Shown here: positions 38,201 to 52,020 of the stretch, one piece after another
Layout: each line of letters begins with the position of its first letter
How positions within the stretch are numbered: position 1 is the first letter of the stretch
Origin: Letharia columbiana
Taxonomy: Eukaryota; Ascomycota; Lecanoromycetes; Lecanorales; Parmeliaceae
Direction of reading: 5' to 3'
Assembly (NCBI RefSeq): GCF_014066305.1
Contig: NW_023501040.1
Coordinates: 310,001 to 374,000 of the forward strand
Length of the DNA stretch: 64,000 bases
Position numbers and translations under genes: made by a program
The notes under the pieces: generated by a model
What the model saw: only the letters and a program-made list of their open reading frames with translations
The model's database searches: none
What the model was told of the DNA's origin: nothing

Positions 38201-41200
38201 AACGCTATTATATAAATATATATTATATATACTTTACTTTATTAATCTCTATTAAAATTTTTTTATTTAATTTTATTATTCTAGATTTAATAACTTTAAT
38301 AATATTTATAAACTCGCTTTTATAAGATTTTAAAGTAAGCGATAAGATATTAACTCTTCCTTTTTTTTATATTAATTTAATTTTATAATAATAATATATA
38401 TTTTAAAAATTAATTTATATATATTTTAATATAATTTAAATATATTTATAAAAATAAAAAGAGATATATTAATATAAGAAGATTTAGAGAAGTTAAAAAG
38501 ATAATATTAATTATAAATTAAAAGTTTTAATTTATCGCGATAAAAAAGAATAAAATTATAAAGTATTTATTAATTTAATTTAAATATTATAAATATTTTA
38601 TATAATAAAGCGAGTCTTATAAATAGCTAGTTTTCTATTTAATTCTATATTTAAACCCTTATAGCGATAATTATAATATATTTTTATTTTTAAAAAATCG
38701 ATTTAATTTTAAATAATATAATAAAATTTATTTTTTAAGAGAAATATTTTATAATTATAGATTATAAAGAAATTAAATAATCTAATTAATTTAATTTAAA
38801 GTAAGATAAAAAGTAAAGAGAATTAATAATAAGCTTTATTATTTCTAAAGAGATTATTATTTTAATAAAATCTTTTCTAATTTTAAAAATTTTATTAAAA
38901 TAAAATTTAATATTTATTATAGTTAAATAATAGTAATTTAATTTTTTATAATAATAATAAATTAAATTAGATAAAAGAATTATAAAAGAGTTATTATAAT
39001 TTTTAATATAATCTCTAGAATATATTTTTATTAATATTATCTATATTATAGAATAATAGAGTTTTATTAATTTATTTATAAAATAAGCTATTTTAATATA
39101 TATCTTTATATAAAAATTAATAGATAATAAAATAATCTTAAAGAGATATAGAGAATTAAAGAAATATATATCTTTTTAATTAATATAAAAAATACTTTTA
39201 AAATTCTAAATAGATAGTTTTTAAAGTATTATAATTATCTTTTAATATTATAATTTAATAAATAATAATTATACTTTAATATATTTTTTAATAATAAAAA
39301 TAGACTTTAATAGATTTTTTAGAGTCTTTAAATTTTTTAATAGATTAAATATTTTTAATAAGCTCTAATAGCTTTATCTATTTAGTTTAATTACTTAATA
39401 TTATAATTTAAAAATTATTATAAAGATTTTTAACTCTATAAAAACTCTTTTATAAAAAATTTTTTTAAAAAGATTAATTATAAAAGAGTATTTTAATAGC
39501 GATAATATACTTATAATCTATTTACGCGAATTATTCTTAAATATTAACTCGTTAAAATTATTCTTAAAATTATTTTTAAAATCTTATATTAATATTTCTA
39601 AAGAAGTAAAAATTAAAGACGAGTTTAATAAAAGTAATAAAAAATCTTCTTTATTATTAAATTCGTTTTTTTAATTTAATATAATATTTAAGTTATTATT
39701 TAATATAATATTCTTAATAATTTAATAGAGATTATTTATTATAATAATAATATTCTTTTAAAATTAATAAATATTTAAAGTTAATTAATAAAGTAAAATA
39801 TAATTTTATATATTTATATTTATTTCGCTATTTATAACACTTTTTAGCGTCTTAAAATATTTATTAATATTTCTTTTTTAAAATATTTTAAAAATATAAT
39901 TTTATTTAAACTCTTTTACTCTATCTAAATCTTCTTCTTCTATTATTATTTTCTATTATTTTCTAATATAATTATCTTAAAAAATAATAGATTTAAAATT
40001 AAAACGTTAAAGATCTAGCGTTTATATATTATTATCTTACTATATATTTATTAATTATAAAAGATATATATTATATAATATCACGAGTTATATTAAGATA
40101 TTTAAAGTAAATTAATTTAATAAATTAAGATTCTAATAGATTAAGAATTATAAAATAAATAAATATTAGAAATAGATAATAGCTATAGATTTAAAAAGAT
40201 AATTAATAATACGCTATCTTTATAAAAAAATAAAGAAATAAAAAAGAGTCTTAAGAAAATAGGACGGATATAAAAATATTTTAAAGATAATTAATTATAT
40301 TATAATAGATATTTAAACTTATTATCTAATTAAATAATAGCTTTTTTTTTAAAATATTATTATTACTTAATTAGTTAAATTCTTATTAATATTATTATTA
40401 AAAGAAATAAAGAGATTATCTATCTATTTAATATTAATTATTTCTTTTTATAAAACTTAATTTTATTATTTATAAAATAATATTATTATTATTAATATTT
40501 CGCTATATTATATAAATATATTTATTAATTCTCTAAATTATTATCTAGCTTTAAATATTATATAATTAAATTTTTTAAATAACTTAAATATTTTAATTAG
40601 CTTATTCTAATATTTATTAATAAATCTTTTTAAATCTTTTTTAATTATATAAATATCTTATTATTATAAAGATAATTAATTTTAAAACTTAAAAATTAAA
40701 TTTAGAATCTCGCTTCTCGCGCTATAAAAAGCTCTCTATAAAAAGAATAAATATTTAAATCTAATTTTTAAAATATTAAATAATTTTATAAAATATTCTA
40801 AATTAAAATATAGTAATATTTAATTTATATAAAATATAAGATAATATTATTAGCGAAGAAAAGATAGCTAATTTTTTAATATTTTCGAGATATTTAAATC
40901 GCTAAATTCGCTTTTTTAATAATTATTATTATAAAAAATCTATAATCTAAAAATTAATTTATTTATATTATTTATTATTCTTTATAATCTTCTATTTTTT
41001 TTATTCTTTTTATTTATTCTAATAATAATAATAGTTATTCTTTTATTTATTATAATATATAATAAGTTTTTTAAAATATTTAATTTAAAATAAATTAAGA
41101 GAATAAGTATATAATTTTAATCTATTTCTATAAGCTCTTTGTCTAAATCTATATTAGAGAAAACTTAAAAAAAAAAAAGATAACCTCTTAGCTCGCTAAT

Positions 41201-44200
41201 ATAAAGAAGTTTAAAATATATAAACTCTTTAAGATAGAGTTAAATTATTAAGAAATTATTATATTAAATAATATAGAAGAAAGTAAAAATAGAGATAAAA
41301 GATTTAATAAGTTAAAGTTTATAAAGAATAAATAAAAAGTAAATTTTCTTTTTTTAAAATATTAATATTTTTAATATATAATATTTAGAGTAATAGTACT
41401 CTAGAAGAAAATAAAGTAGATAAAAAGCTTAATAATATTATATATTAAAAAGAGATTCTTAAAAAGAGTATTAAATAGATATTTAGAATATTTAAGTCGA
41501 AGTTTAAATAAGATAATATATTATTTATATTTAAGATTAATAGCTTATTACGCTTTATTAATAATATTTAAATTAAATTTAATAAGCTTTTATATAATTA
41601 TTAAATTATATATCTTATATATTTTAATTTAAATAAAATTATATATATTATTAAATTTATTTAAAAAGATAATATTAAGTAATATAATTAAAAATAAATT
41701 AAGAGTAAATATTATTTTAATTAAAATAATATAAATTAAAAAACTTAATTTATTTTAAATATAATTATAAATATAATTTATCTTAATATTATCTTTATAA
41801 TTTATTTATTAATTAATTTTTATATATAAATTAAGATTATAGACTTTTTAAAAAAAAATATAATAAATATTTTAACTACTATTATAGAATCTAAAATTTT
41901 AATATATTAATTTATAAATAAATACTTATCTAATTCTTTTATCTAGATTTTTAACTTTTTTAATAATATTATTAATATATCTAAATTAGATAAAATAAAT
42001 AAAAAATAATACTTTTACTTTAAAAGTAGATTAAATTTAAATACTTATTTTTAATACTTTAATATTAATCTTTTAATAAAATATTTAATTAATCTTTAAT
42101 ATTAGAGTTAAGCTATATATAAATTAATTTTAAAATAAAAATAAATATATTAAATCTTCTTATTCTCATTATAATCTACTTTTTTAAATAAATAAAATAA
42201 ATTTTTTATTAAAATATAATAGCTATTAAGATAAGAATCTTATTATATTAAAGAGTAAATAATAATATAATAATAAAGTAAAGAATAAATTAGATTTCTT
42301 AAATAACAATCTAGATTATTACTTTAAAAAAATATTATTATTATCTTTTAATATATTAAAAAGTTTAATAATATCTTTATTAAAGAGAAGTAGATTATAC
42401 GCTAAATATCTATTATTATTTAAGATCTATATTTTATTATCTTTATATATACTTATCTATTTAAACTTATAATTTACTATCTATCTCTACTTTATATATA
42501 TTATATCTTTAAAAAAATATAATCTATTAAACTATTTAAGAGTTTATAATAAATAAAAAATTAAAATTAATATCTACTTTTATAATAATAATATCTTAAA
42601 ATATAATAAATAAATTATATTTTATAATTTAAATAGAATATAATATTAAAATAACTTTTATACTTTTAAGATATTTATTTAATATATATATATTAAATAA
42701 TTTATAATAATAAAATAATAAAGAAAGAGTATTTCTTTTAGACTTTCTTAAAGAGTTATAATATTTTTTATATATATAATTACTTTAATATTTTAGCTAT
42801 ATCTTCACTATAGAATAAATAAAATTAAGATTTATTATAAAATATTAATAAGATTAATTTTAAATTTTAAAGAATAATTATTAAATAATATTAAGTATAA
42901 ATAAAAATATATAAATTTAATATAAGATAATAGCGATAAAATAAGTTATTTATTTACTTTATTTTATTATATACTATTATAATTTTTTTTAAATTCTACT
43001 CTACTATATAAAAATTCTAAATTAATAAAATAAAATTTAAAGTTTTATAACTTTTTAATTATTTTTAATTATTTTTAATTTTAATTCTATATTATATAGA
43101 TTATTTAAACTCTATAAATTTTATAATATTTTTATATTAATTAAATAATAAGTAATATAATATATTAAATATTATATATATTAATTTAAAATAATATTTT
43201 TTATTTTAAATTTTAGCGTTAATATTAATAAGTTTTATTATTTATTTAATAAACTAACTAATTATACTATAAAGCGCTTTTTTAAAAATATAAATATTAT
43301 AATAATTAATATATTTATTAATAATATATTTATTTATCTATCTATTATTTCTAATTTTTTAAAATTATAAAATTAAATAATTAATTTATAATATAATAAT
43401 AACTTTAATTTCTTAAAGAATATTATCTCTTCGCTTTATATCTTAATTTTTATTTAAAATAATATAAAATCTAATAATATTATTTAGAATAAAGTATATA
43501 AGATTAAGTTTATCTTATATAAGAAGAAGATATAAATATTAATATTAAAAAATAAGATTATAAAATTAAAAAGAGAGAGAATAAAGTAATAAATTTTAAT
43601 AAAGAATAAGTATAATAATATTTAGATAAGTTATAAATTAATTAATATTAATATTTTAAATATATTAGAGATAAAGCTAATTATATTATAAATAAGATTC
43701 TTAATTAAATTTTAAAAATATCTTTAAAACTAAATTATATTATTTATATAATCTTTTTAAAATAAAATAATACTATTAGAATTATAAAATAGATATTTTA
43801 TATTAATTATAATAAGAGATTAAATAATAATTATAATAGCTAATATAACTATCTAATAAGAAGATAAAGTAAAAAAATATTTTTAATAAATCTATTCTCT
43901 AATATCTCTAGATATAAAGAAGAATTAAAGAAGATCTAATATATAGAGAATAATTAATATATCTTTATCGCTAAACTTAATAGATAAATATTCTATTAAT
44001 AGAATTCTATTCTTATATCTATAAGTTCTATATTATTAATATATTTATATTTTTTAATCTTATTTAAGATCTAGAAAAATTATAATATTTTATTATTATT
44101 ATTTAAGCTACTTTTTAATTTAAACGCTATTTATAATAGCGAATATCTAAATTAATTATATTATATATATATTATATAATATTAATTTATACTTTTCGCT

Positions 44201-44235
44201 ACTTATCCCTATATCTATTAATATTATAATTATAA
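35236..44235 (-). repeat. Right arm of a 9-kb inverted duplication
   Basis: Reverse complement of 24,620-33,570. It begins directly at the outer border of the 11.6-kb unit and ends two bases before the left LTR of the chromovirus at 44,237, so both ends of this copy are cut by other elements. It is more strongly RIP-mutated than the left arm near its outer end; for example the left arm keeps CGATAG and GCCGCC where this arm has TAATAG and CGCTAC. No protein domain is recognised. Confidence 0.85.
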
Positions 44236-44236
44236 A

Positions 44237-44396
44237 TAGGGGCTTGGCGGACATAGATCTACTTCGTATACCTCGAAGTTTTAATATTTTTTAGAGATTA
44301 GTTCTACTATTAAATATACTATTAAATTCTATAATAATACTATATTTTTTATAGTCTATATTCGCTAGCTAACCGTTAGTAGACTACGCTTTTATA
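44237..44396 (+). repeat. 5' LTR (160 bp)
   Basis: Starts TAGGGGCTTGGCGGACA and ends ACGCTTTTATA. The first TA is presumably a mutated TG. Differences from the 3' copy are nearly all RIP-type transitions, and this copy is the more mutated one (for example CCGTTAG against CCACCAG). Confidence 0.85.
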
Positions 44397-44449
44397 ATTT
44401 TAATCTCTCTATCTTTTAAAGGAAAAGATCTATTATTATTATAATATCG

Positions 44450-47400
44450 GGTTTATCTCTAAATTATATAGTAGAAAACGAAGATAATATCGAAAGCCGC
44501 TATAGCGCCGATAATAAGTTTAAGAATTTCTTATTAATAAAAGATTTTACTATAAAAGAATATCTTATAATTACTAAGGTTGAAAATTATTATCTAGAAT
44601 AAGAATAAGAATTAACTACGTTAAAGGCCTATAATCGCGAGCTTTATAATACTAGCTCACTATCTACGACTAGCGAGAGCCTATCTATATCGATTATTAT
44701 TATATCTCTAGCGAATATATTAATTAAGGCGAAAATACTTTGTCTTAAAAAAATATATTCTTATAAGAATATTAGTAAGGAAGAGTATCTACGCTAGTTT
44801 CGCGAAATCGAAATTAAGTTTCTTATAAATTCTAAGTATTTTATTATTAACTAATTAAGAATTATTTATTATATATAATTTTTAGAAGATAACTCTAATA
44901 TCTAATAATATAAATACTATTAAATCTATAGTCTAAAAAATATAACTTTTAAATTCTTTAAGTAATTTTTATTTAATTTAGTAGTGAATCTAGTAAATCG
45001 TTATCTCCTCGCTTACGAAAAGTAGAAGAAGATTAAATAACGCTTCGATTAGAAGATATCTATTTTTAAGATTTATTTAAAAAAGCTAGAGGCCTATATA
45101 ACCCTATTTTCTAAGAAATATTAAGTTAATTTTTTTTTAGCTAAGCTTAGACTAGAGCTTAAAAATAAGATTCTAAGTACTAATAATATATCGAAATAAT
45201 AAAAAGAAATTCTTATCTAGATTATTATATAAGAAAAGATTTTAGAACGTATACGCTTCGGCGGTAATTTTTATTTAAAGTCTTTAAAGGGGTTCGCTAA
45301 GAATAAGTCTCTAAAGAATCGAATTTTAAAGTCTAAATTAATTTTAAATAGCGACGCTTATATAGCGTGTATCTAAGATAATAATATAAAGTATAAAGTT
45401 AAATCCTTTAATTCTAACTATAAGAAGAATAGTTATTTTTATTATAATAAATAGAGTTATTAGATATCTAAGTATTTAGATCTTAATAAATTATCTATAG
45501 TCTATATTAATGTAGTATTAATAAAAAAAGATTTAGCCTTATAATTATCTTAGAAGTAAGATAAAAATGATAATTAATAGAGATAATCTCTTCTATTTTT
45601 ATAAAGGGGTAGATAAAGCTTTAAAATAAATAGAGGTAACTCGTTACTCTACTTAATACTAAAGTATATATTAATTTAATTTTATAAAAGTTCGTAATTT
45701 AATAGAACTTAAAATCTTATAACGCTATCTTATTATAATTAAAAGCGCTAAGCGATTAAAGTATATATTACTATAGCGCGTATTAGCTAAACTATTAATT
45801 AATAAATAACTAAGATTAAAGTAGAAAGTATAATATACTCTTTTATATTATTAATTAAAAAGGCCTTAATATCGTATTAGATATATTCGAGCTAAGTTAA
45901 TTATAAGTATTATTAGATCTAGTAGCGAAGTAATAACGATTTAAAGTTAACGCTAATAAACTATAAATTAAAAAATTGATTAAATTTACTCGGATTATTA
46001 AATAGAAGCTAAATATATTTATAATTATATATATCGCGATAGCGTAAAGTAAATCGGAAAATAAACGTAGTCTAAAGCTTCCTTAGAAGTTATTAGAATT
46101 TAATAATATTTTTTTTAATAAAAAAGTAAAGATCTTATCTACGCTTAAGTAGAGGGATTATACTATTAAAATTAAGAGCGATAAAAAATCGCTATATAGT
46201 CTCTTATATAATTTATTTTAAACGAAATTAATAGAGCTATAGCGCTATCTAAAGAATTTTCTTTAGAAAAACTAGATCTACTATTTAACTTTCTTAGCCG
46301 AAATATTAATTCTATTTATTTTCAAAAAGAATAGAGGGCTTTATTTTTACGTTAATTATTAAGATCTAAACGCGATAACTATTAAAAATTAATATCTACT
46401 ATCTCTAATTATTAAGACTCTAAATCGCTTATATAAATCTAAAGTCTTTATAAAGCTAGACCTTAAGAATATCTATTATTAAATCTAAATTAAAGAAGGC
46501 GATAAGTAAAAAATAGCGTTCCGCAGTCGCTATAACCACTTCGAATATTTAGTTATACCTTTTAAACTCGTTAATATATTAATAACTTTTTAAGTATATA
46601 TTAATAAAGCTCTTACGAGCTTAATAAATATAATATATATAATATATTTAGATAATATTCTAATTTATAGTATTAATCTAGTAAAGCATTAATAACACGT
46701 TAAGTAAGTGCTTAAGCGTCTATACTAATTCTAATTATATACCAGCCTAAAGAAATATTAATTCTATATTAAATAGATTAAGTTTTTAAGATTTATTATA
46801 TCTATCGAAGGTGTTATAATAAACTAAAAATGTATTACTACTATTAAAAAGTAATTAAAATTAAAAAATTATTAAGATATATAAGTCTTTTTAGACTTTA
46901 TTAATTTCTATTGATAATTTATCTATAGCTATTTTAGTATAATAGCGTTATTTATTAACTTACTTAAAGGGAGTAAGAATAATAAAAAATCTAAATCGCT
47001 AGAGTAAATAGATAATGTGGAGCTAGCGTTCTAGTAGCTCCGAAGCACTTTTATAATCGTATTATTTCTATATTATTATAATCTAAATTTGAAGTTACGT
47101 CTTAAAATCGACGCTTTTAACTTTAATATAAAGATTATACTTTTATAACTAAATAAGAATAACTATTAATAACTAGTAATATTCTAATCTAGAAAAATAA
47201 TTTCTATAAAGTAAAATTATAAGATTTATAATTAAGAGCTACTCGCTATTATAGCGTTTATAAAATAATAATATTATTATCTAGAAGATAATACGTTTTA
47301 TATTAAGATTTTAACGAATTATAATAATCTTAAAAACTTTATAAAGTAGAAGAAATTAAACTTTAGATAAATCTATTAAGCGCTGAAGTTAGCTATTTAT

Positions 47401-49090
47401 AACTTTAAGATTTTTTATTAAATAGATAAATTAAACTCTATTAACCCGCTATCGCGGCGCTTTAACTATAAAAAAACTTCGCTATTAAATATTAAACTTT
47501 TATTAATATTATAGAATAAATTTATACTTTAAATTAATAGCGAGTAATTATAAAGAGATAAGGAGGTTATAGCGGCGATAGCGTTTATATTTTATATTAT
47601 CGGCGTCTAGATAATTATTTCTAAAAGGAAATTTAAGGCCGTATAAGAGATTACTTATAACGTATTTTAAAGACTAATAAAAATATTAATTTAAGATTTA
47701 TAAGTCTATAATAATTAAATAAACTTTTTTTAAATCGATATTAATAAGCTAGTAATTAAGTATTATATATATAACTAAATATAGATCTTAGACTTTAAGA
47801 GATTATTAAGATATAATAATCGCCTTTATATTTCTAGAGATAAAGTCTTAAAAGAAGAGCTTATTAGTAAATACTATAATAATCTATTATTAGAATACTT
47901 TAGCGCTATAAAAATATATAAGCTATTTATTTATAAATATTATTAAGATAAAAGCCTAAAGCAAGTTATTAACTATATTAAAATATATAATATTTATTAG
48001 CAGATTAAAGCTTCGCGATATCGTCTATATAATAAATTAAGCTCGCTTTCTATCGCTATTAAACTATAGAAGAAAATTTTTATAGACTTTATTATTAGCT
48101 TACTAGCGAGTAAATATAAGAGTATTATCTACAATACTATTTTAATTATAATAAATTAATTTATAAAAATAATAAGATATATTTCTATATTTATTATAAT
48201 CGATATTGCTTAGCTAGCGAAAGTATTTTATTTCGAAATAGTATATCGCTATAATATATTAAACGATATTATTAATAATAGAGACTCTATATTTATTAGT
48301 AACTTCTAGTCCGCTATTTACTTTTATTTTAAAATTAAGCGATATCTGAGTATCGCCTTTTACTCGTAAATCGACGGGTAGACTAAGCGGCAAAATTAGA
48401 TATTAAAATACTTTTTACGCGTATTCGCTAATAATAAGTAAAATATTTAAATAAAATAACTACTAATAATAGAGTTCGCTTATATAAATAATTAATATTC
48501 CTTTATTAAAATGATATTATTCTTTCTAATATATAGATATTATTCTAAAATCCGTTAGAAGATCGAAGACGACTTTATTAAGGGGGAGATATCTACTATA
48601 AATAATAGAATAAAGAAGTTATAAGTATTAAGGGATAAGATAGTAAAGCGTTTTCGCAGCGCGATTATAGCTTAATTTAAGTATTATAATAAAATATACT
48701 AGCTTTAAAGCTATAAGATAGACAATTTAATAATATTAGCGACTAAGAATCTAAAATAAAAACGTCTAAATAAGAAGTTATCTTATAAATTTATGAGATT
48801 ATTTTAAATTATAGATAAGATAAAGGCGTAGATATATTATTTACTTCTATTCTCGATATATAAAATCTATAATACCTTTTATATATCGTTATTTAAGTCT
48901 TATTATCTTCGCGATTACGGTAATATAGCGAAAGTCTTTATATAAATCCTTAATCTTATTAATAACGATAAATTTTAGAAGATTAAAGAAATTATTAATA
49001 AGATTAAGTATAAGAAAGATATCTAATATAAAGTTAAATAAATTAATTAAGGTGAAGAGTATAATTAATAGCTATTAGATAATAAACTTA
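44450..49090 (+). pseudogene. Gag-Pol polyprotein remnant of the 44-51 kb chromovirus
   Basis: Domains read through stops on the plus strand: RT at 46,440-46,690 with KLDLKN, FRSRYNHFEYLV (near 46,520-46,560) and YLDNILIYS at 46,645-46,670, where the family has YLDD; RNase H at 47,080-47,460 with the IDAF segment (for TDASDF), YNNLKNF (for DHNNL) and LNSINPLSRR; integrase zinc H2C2 at 47,858-48,010 ending YNIYQQIKA; integrase core at 48,055-48,400 with IDFIISLLASK, RDSIFISNF and STDGQTKRQN-like residues; chromodomain at 48,960-49,080 with EEIINKIKYKKDIQYKVK. The part before 46,000 should hold gag and protease but no zinc knuckle or protease motif was certain. Catalytic Asp 2 of RT is Asn. Confidence 0.85.
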
Positions 49091-51083
49091 TTAATATTAA
49101 TAAGCTAATTTAAGTCTATAAATAGATAGATAGTAAATAAAAGTATTAAGTAATAAATAATAAGTCTCTTATTATTAAAAAGCTTAATTAATTATATAGA
49201 TTAATAACGAGTAAGTAGAGATAATAAAATAAGATATAATTATTAATTAAATTAGATATATTTCTAGGTAATACTTATACTACGCGCGTACTCCTTTATA
49301 TTTACTATTATTAAAATATAAATTAATAAAATAATTATATTATTTAGCTATCTACTAAACTCTACTATAGAAGAGATTTATTATACTAGAGTATATACTA
49401 TTAATATAAACGTATTTTTATTTAAAATAGTTATTAAAGAACTATCTAGGAACCTTATATTAACGCTATTACTAAAAAAAGATTATTATTTAAATATTCT
49501 CCGCTATCTTAGCGTTAAATCTTAAATTAAATTTATTAATTTAGTTCTCTAACGAGAAGGTAATTAAAGTATAATCTTCGTGTTAATACTTATCGACGTC
49601 TATTATATATCGATAAAGGCTTTTAAGCTTCTTCTTTAATAACTCATTTATTCTCTTTAATTTCTCTATACGCTTATATACCGCTATAAGTTAATCTTAG
49701 AGATCTATAATTATAATAAAAATAGCCGAAGTTATCGCTATCGTATATTTCTATAACTTATATTATTAAATAATCTCTTTATTAAGCTTAATTCGTCGAT
49801 AAGATAACTTTTAAAATTATTTAACGCGGCGATAGCGCTATATTAATTTCCTTATCTACGCCTAAAGATATAGAGGGATTTTAATATAGTAACTAATATT
49901 ATATCTTTCGATCTTATAATTATCGTAGAGAGGAGATTTATCTTAAATATATAAATCGTCGCCTCGATAAAAGTAAGTTCTATATAATAAATTAGATACT
50001 AGAATTTATTAGTAAATATATATATAAAGCGATAATAATAGGAATAGTTAAGAGTTAATAGTCGCGCCTATAAAATAACTATATACTTACTATTAAAGTT
50101 ATTATTATTATTAAAAAAGGGTATTATAAAATTATTAGTCTACGTATCGACGCGATTAGTAATAATAAGATACTTACGATAAAGAGAAGTAGACTACTAG
50201 TATAATAAGATATACTATACTTACATCAATATTAATATCGATATTATAGCGCTAAAGTAAGTACTTATAAGAGAGATATTAGAAGTTATAAAGAATAAAA
50301 ATAAATAATCTAGAAGAGATTTTTATATTCTCTATTATAGCGTTATTACTAGCGGGTAGCACTTAGTAATATAAATAATAATAACGCGGTAATATTTTGC
50401 TGCTATCTATAAAGCCGCGTCGCCTAGCTATTATTATTATTTCTACTATTATTAATTAATAATCGAAGGCGTTATCGCGAACGTATCGCTTTATTAATTA
50501 TTTCCTTTAAATCTCTATAATAAAGATTATTATTACGTTGCTTCGCTATAGATATAATACGTTATAAAAACGACGTTACTTATAAAAAAACTCTTCTCTC
50601 TTCTTTTATTTACTAGATTTTTAAGATTTTATTAAAAATTTTTAAATCTAATATTATTCGCTATAAGAGCTATTAACTAGCGCTATAAGAATATCGATGC
50701 TAAGCGTATTAATTTACTATAAATTATTATTAATTAATATTATAAAAGCGATATTATTCTCGAAAGTAGTATTAATATTATTATATAATATATTAATAAC
50801 GCGCTTACAGCGCGTAAAGGTTAATTCTATTATATTATTAAAACGATATCATAACCTTAATAGATTAACTCTTTTCCCTTATTTCCTTACTAAAGTTTAA
50901 AGGTTTTTTAATAAGCGTTTTATCTTTATTTAGACGCCTAAAAACTAAGATCTAGAAAAGAAGATAATTATTAGGCCTAATGCGTTATAGACCTTAACGC
51001 TACTTATATTAAGACGTCGATATCATATATACTATATTAGAGTCCCTTTTAGAATTCAATTTTAATAATATATTCTATATATC
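49091..51083. other. Extra 2 kb between chromodomain and 3' LTR
   Basis: No motif I can name is present. The segment is less AT-biased than most of the window (GATAACGCGGTAATATTTTGCTGC near 50,375-50,398, GCGCTTACAGCGCGTAAAGG near 50,800-50,820). A plus-strand open frame at 50,697-50,900 is hydrophobic and shows no family signature. The minus strand reads as a Ser/Gln-rich basic product. This could be an additional gene carried by the element or an unrelated insertion; no inner boundaries or target duplication were found. Confidence 0.4.
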
Positions 51084-51243
51084 TAGGGGCTTAACGGACA
51101 TAGGTCTACTTCGTATACCCCGAAGTTTTAATATTCCTTAGAGATTAATTCTACTATCAAATATACTATTAAATCCTATAACGACACTACGTCTTTTATA
51201 GCCTATATCCGCTAGCTAACCACCAGTAGACTACGCCCTTATA
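51084..51243 (+). repeat. 3' LTR (160 bp)
   Basis: Same length as the 5' LTR and less mutated, keeping TATACCCCGAAG, CGACACTACG and AACCACCAGTAGAC. Because LTRs are identical at insertion, the difference between the two copies shows that mutation was uneven along the element. Confidence 0.85.
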
Positions 51244-52020
51244 GTTAGCGAAGATTATCTTACTCTTATTATAATTTCTAAACTTTTTATTAAAGAAAAT
51301 ATAGCGATTTCTAAAAATAAAATTAAGCTTATTAAAGAAAGTATAATAATTCTCGAAAATAAAAAACTCGATAAGTTTTCTAAAATAACTCTTATAGATA
51401 AAGAGTTTTTAAATCTTTATAGTAGCTCTACTTCTTTCTTAAATATTCTAAATATCGTATAAAAATATAGTTTACTAATAATCTAATTAAGAGATTAAAA
51501 TAATACTTTAACTAAATTAGATCTAATACGCGAATAATTATTTCTTATTAAGATTTCTTAAATTATCGAGAGTAGACGAAAATTACTTTCGACGATATTT
51601 TTAATAAATTAATAATTCTTCTTATTAAGTAGATTTATAAACGCGTAATTACTTTTAAGTAACTCTTATAATTAAAATATAAGAATAATAATATTATAAG
51701 TAATTAGATTAGATATTAAATAACTTAAGAAAGCTAGTTTAGCTATTAATCGACGATATTAATAATTCTTAAAAGAAAATAAATAAAGATTAAGAAATCT
51801 TATAAGAAATTAAGATTTCTAAGAGGAAGATTTCTATCTCTTATAGATTCTTATCTAAAACTATAATAAATATAGAAAATTCGCTATTAAAAGTAATCTT
51901 AAGTAGTAATAATATACTTAAAGAATTTACGTAGCGAAAGCTTAAAATAAGATTTAAAGAATAAGCTTTCTTTAAAAATAGAGATATAATATACGTATAC
52001 CCCTTTTTAATATATATATA
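51244..52020. other. Unassigned RIP-mutated DNA left of the MITE
   Basis: The plus strand from about 51,560 to 51,960 can be read as a Lys/Arg/Gln-rich protein (SLAINRRYQQFLKEN, LIRNQDF) when former Gln codons are restored in the mind, but no family is recognised. The last 60 bases form a loose inverted repeat with the right flank of the MITE. Confidence 0.3.

Larger units (their letters stand above)
44237..51243 (+). mobile_element. Plus-strand Ty3-type chromovirus with 160-bp LTRs
   Basis: Direct repeats at 44,237-44,396 and 51,084-51,243 bound a 7.0-kb element with RT, RNase H, the integrase zinc domain, the integrase core and a chromodomain in order on the plus strand. The outside flanks (ATAAA and GTTAG) do not match, so no target duplication survives, and the right flank does not continue the sequence on the left. 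The chromodomain ends near 49,090, leaving about 2 kb before the 3' LTR, which is longer than a normal 3' untranslated region. Confidence 0.85.

Noticed and set aside
50697..50900. Open frame of 67 codons on the plus strand
   Set aside because: Ile/Leu-rich composition typical of chance frames in AT-rich DNA, with no family motif; it lies in the unexplained 2-kb segment of the 44-51 kb element.
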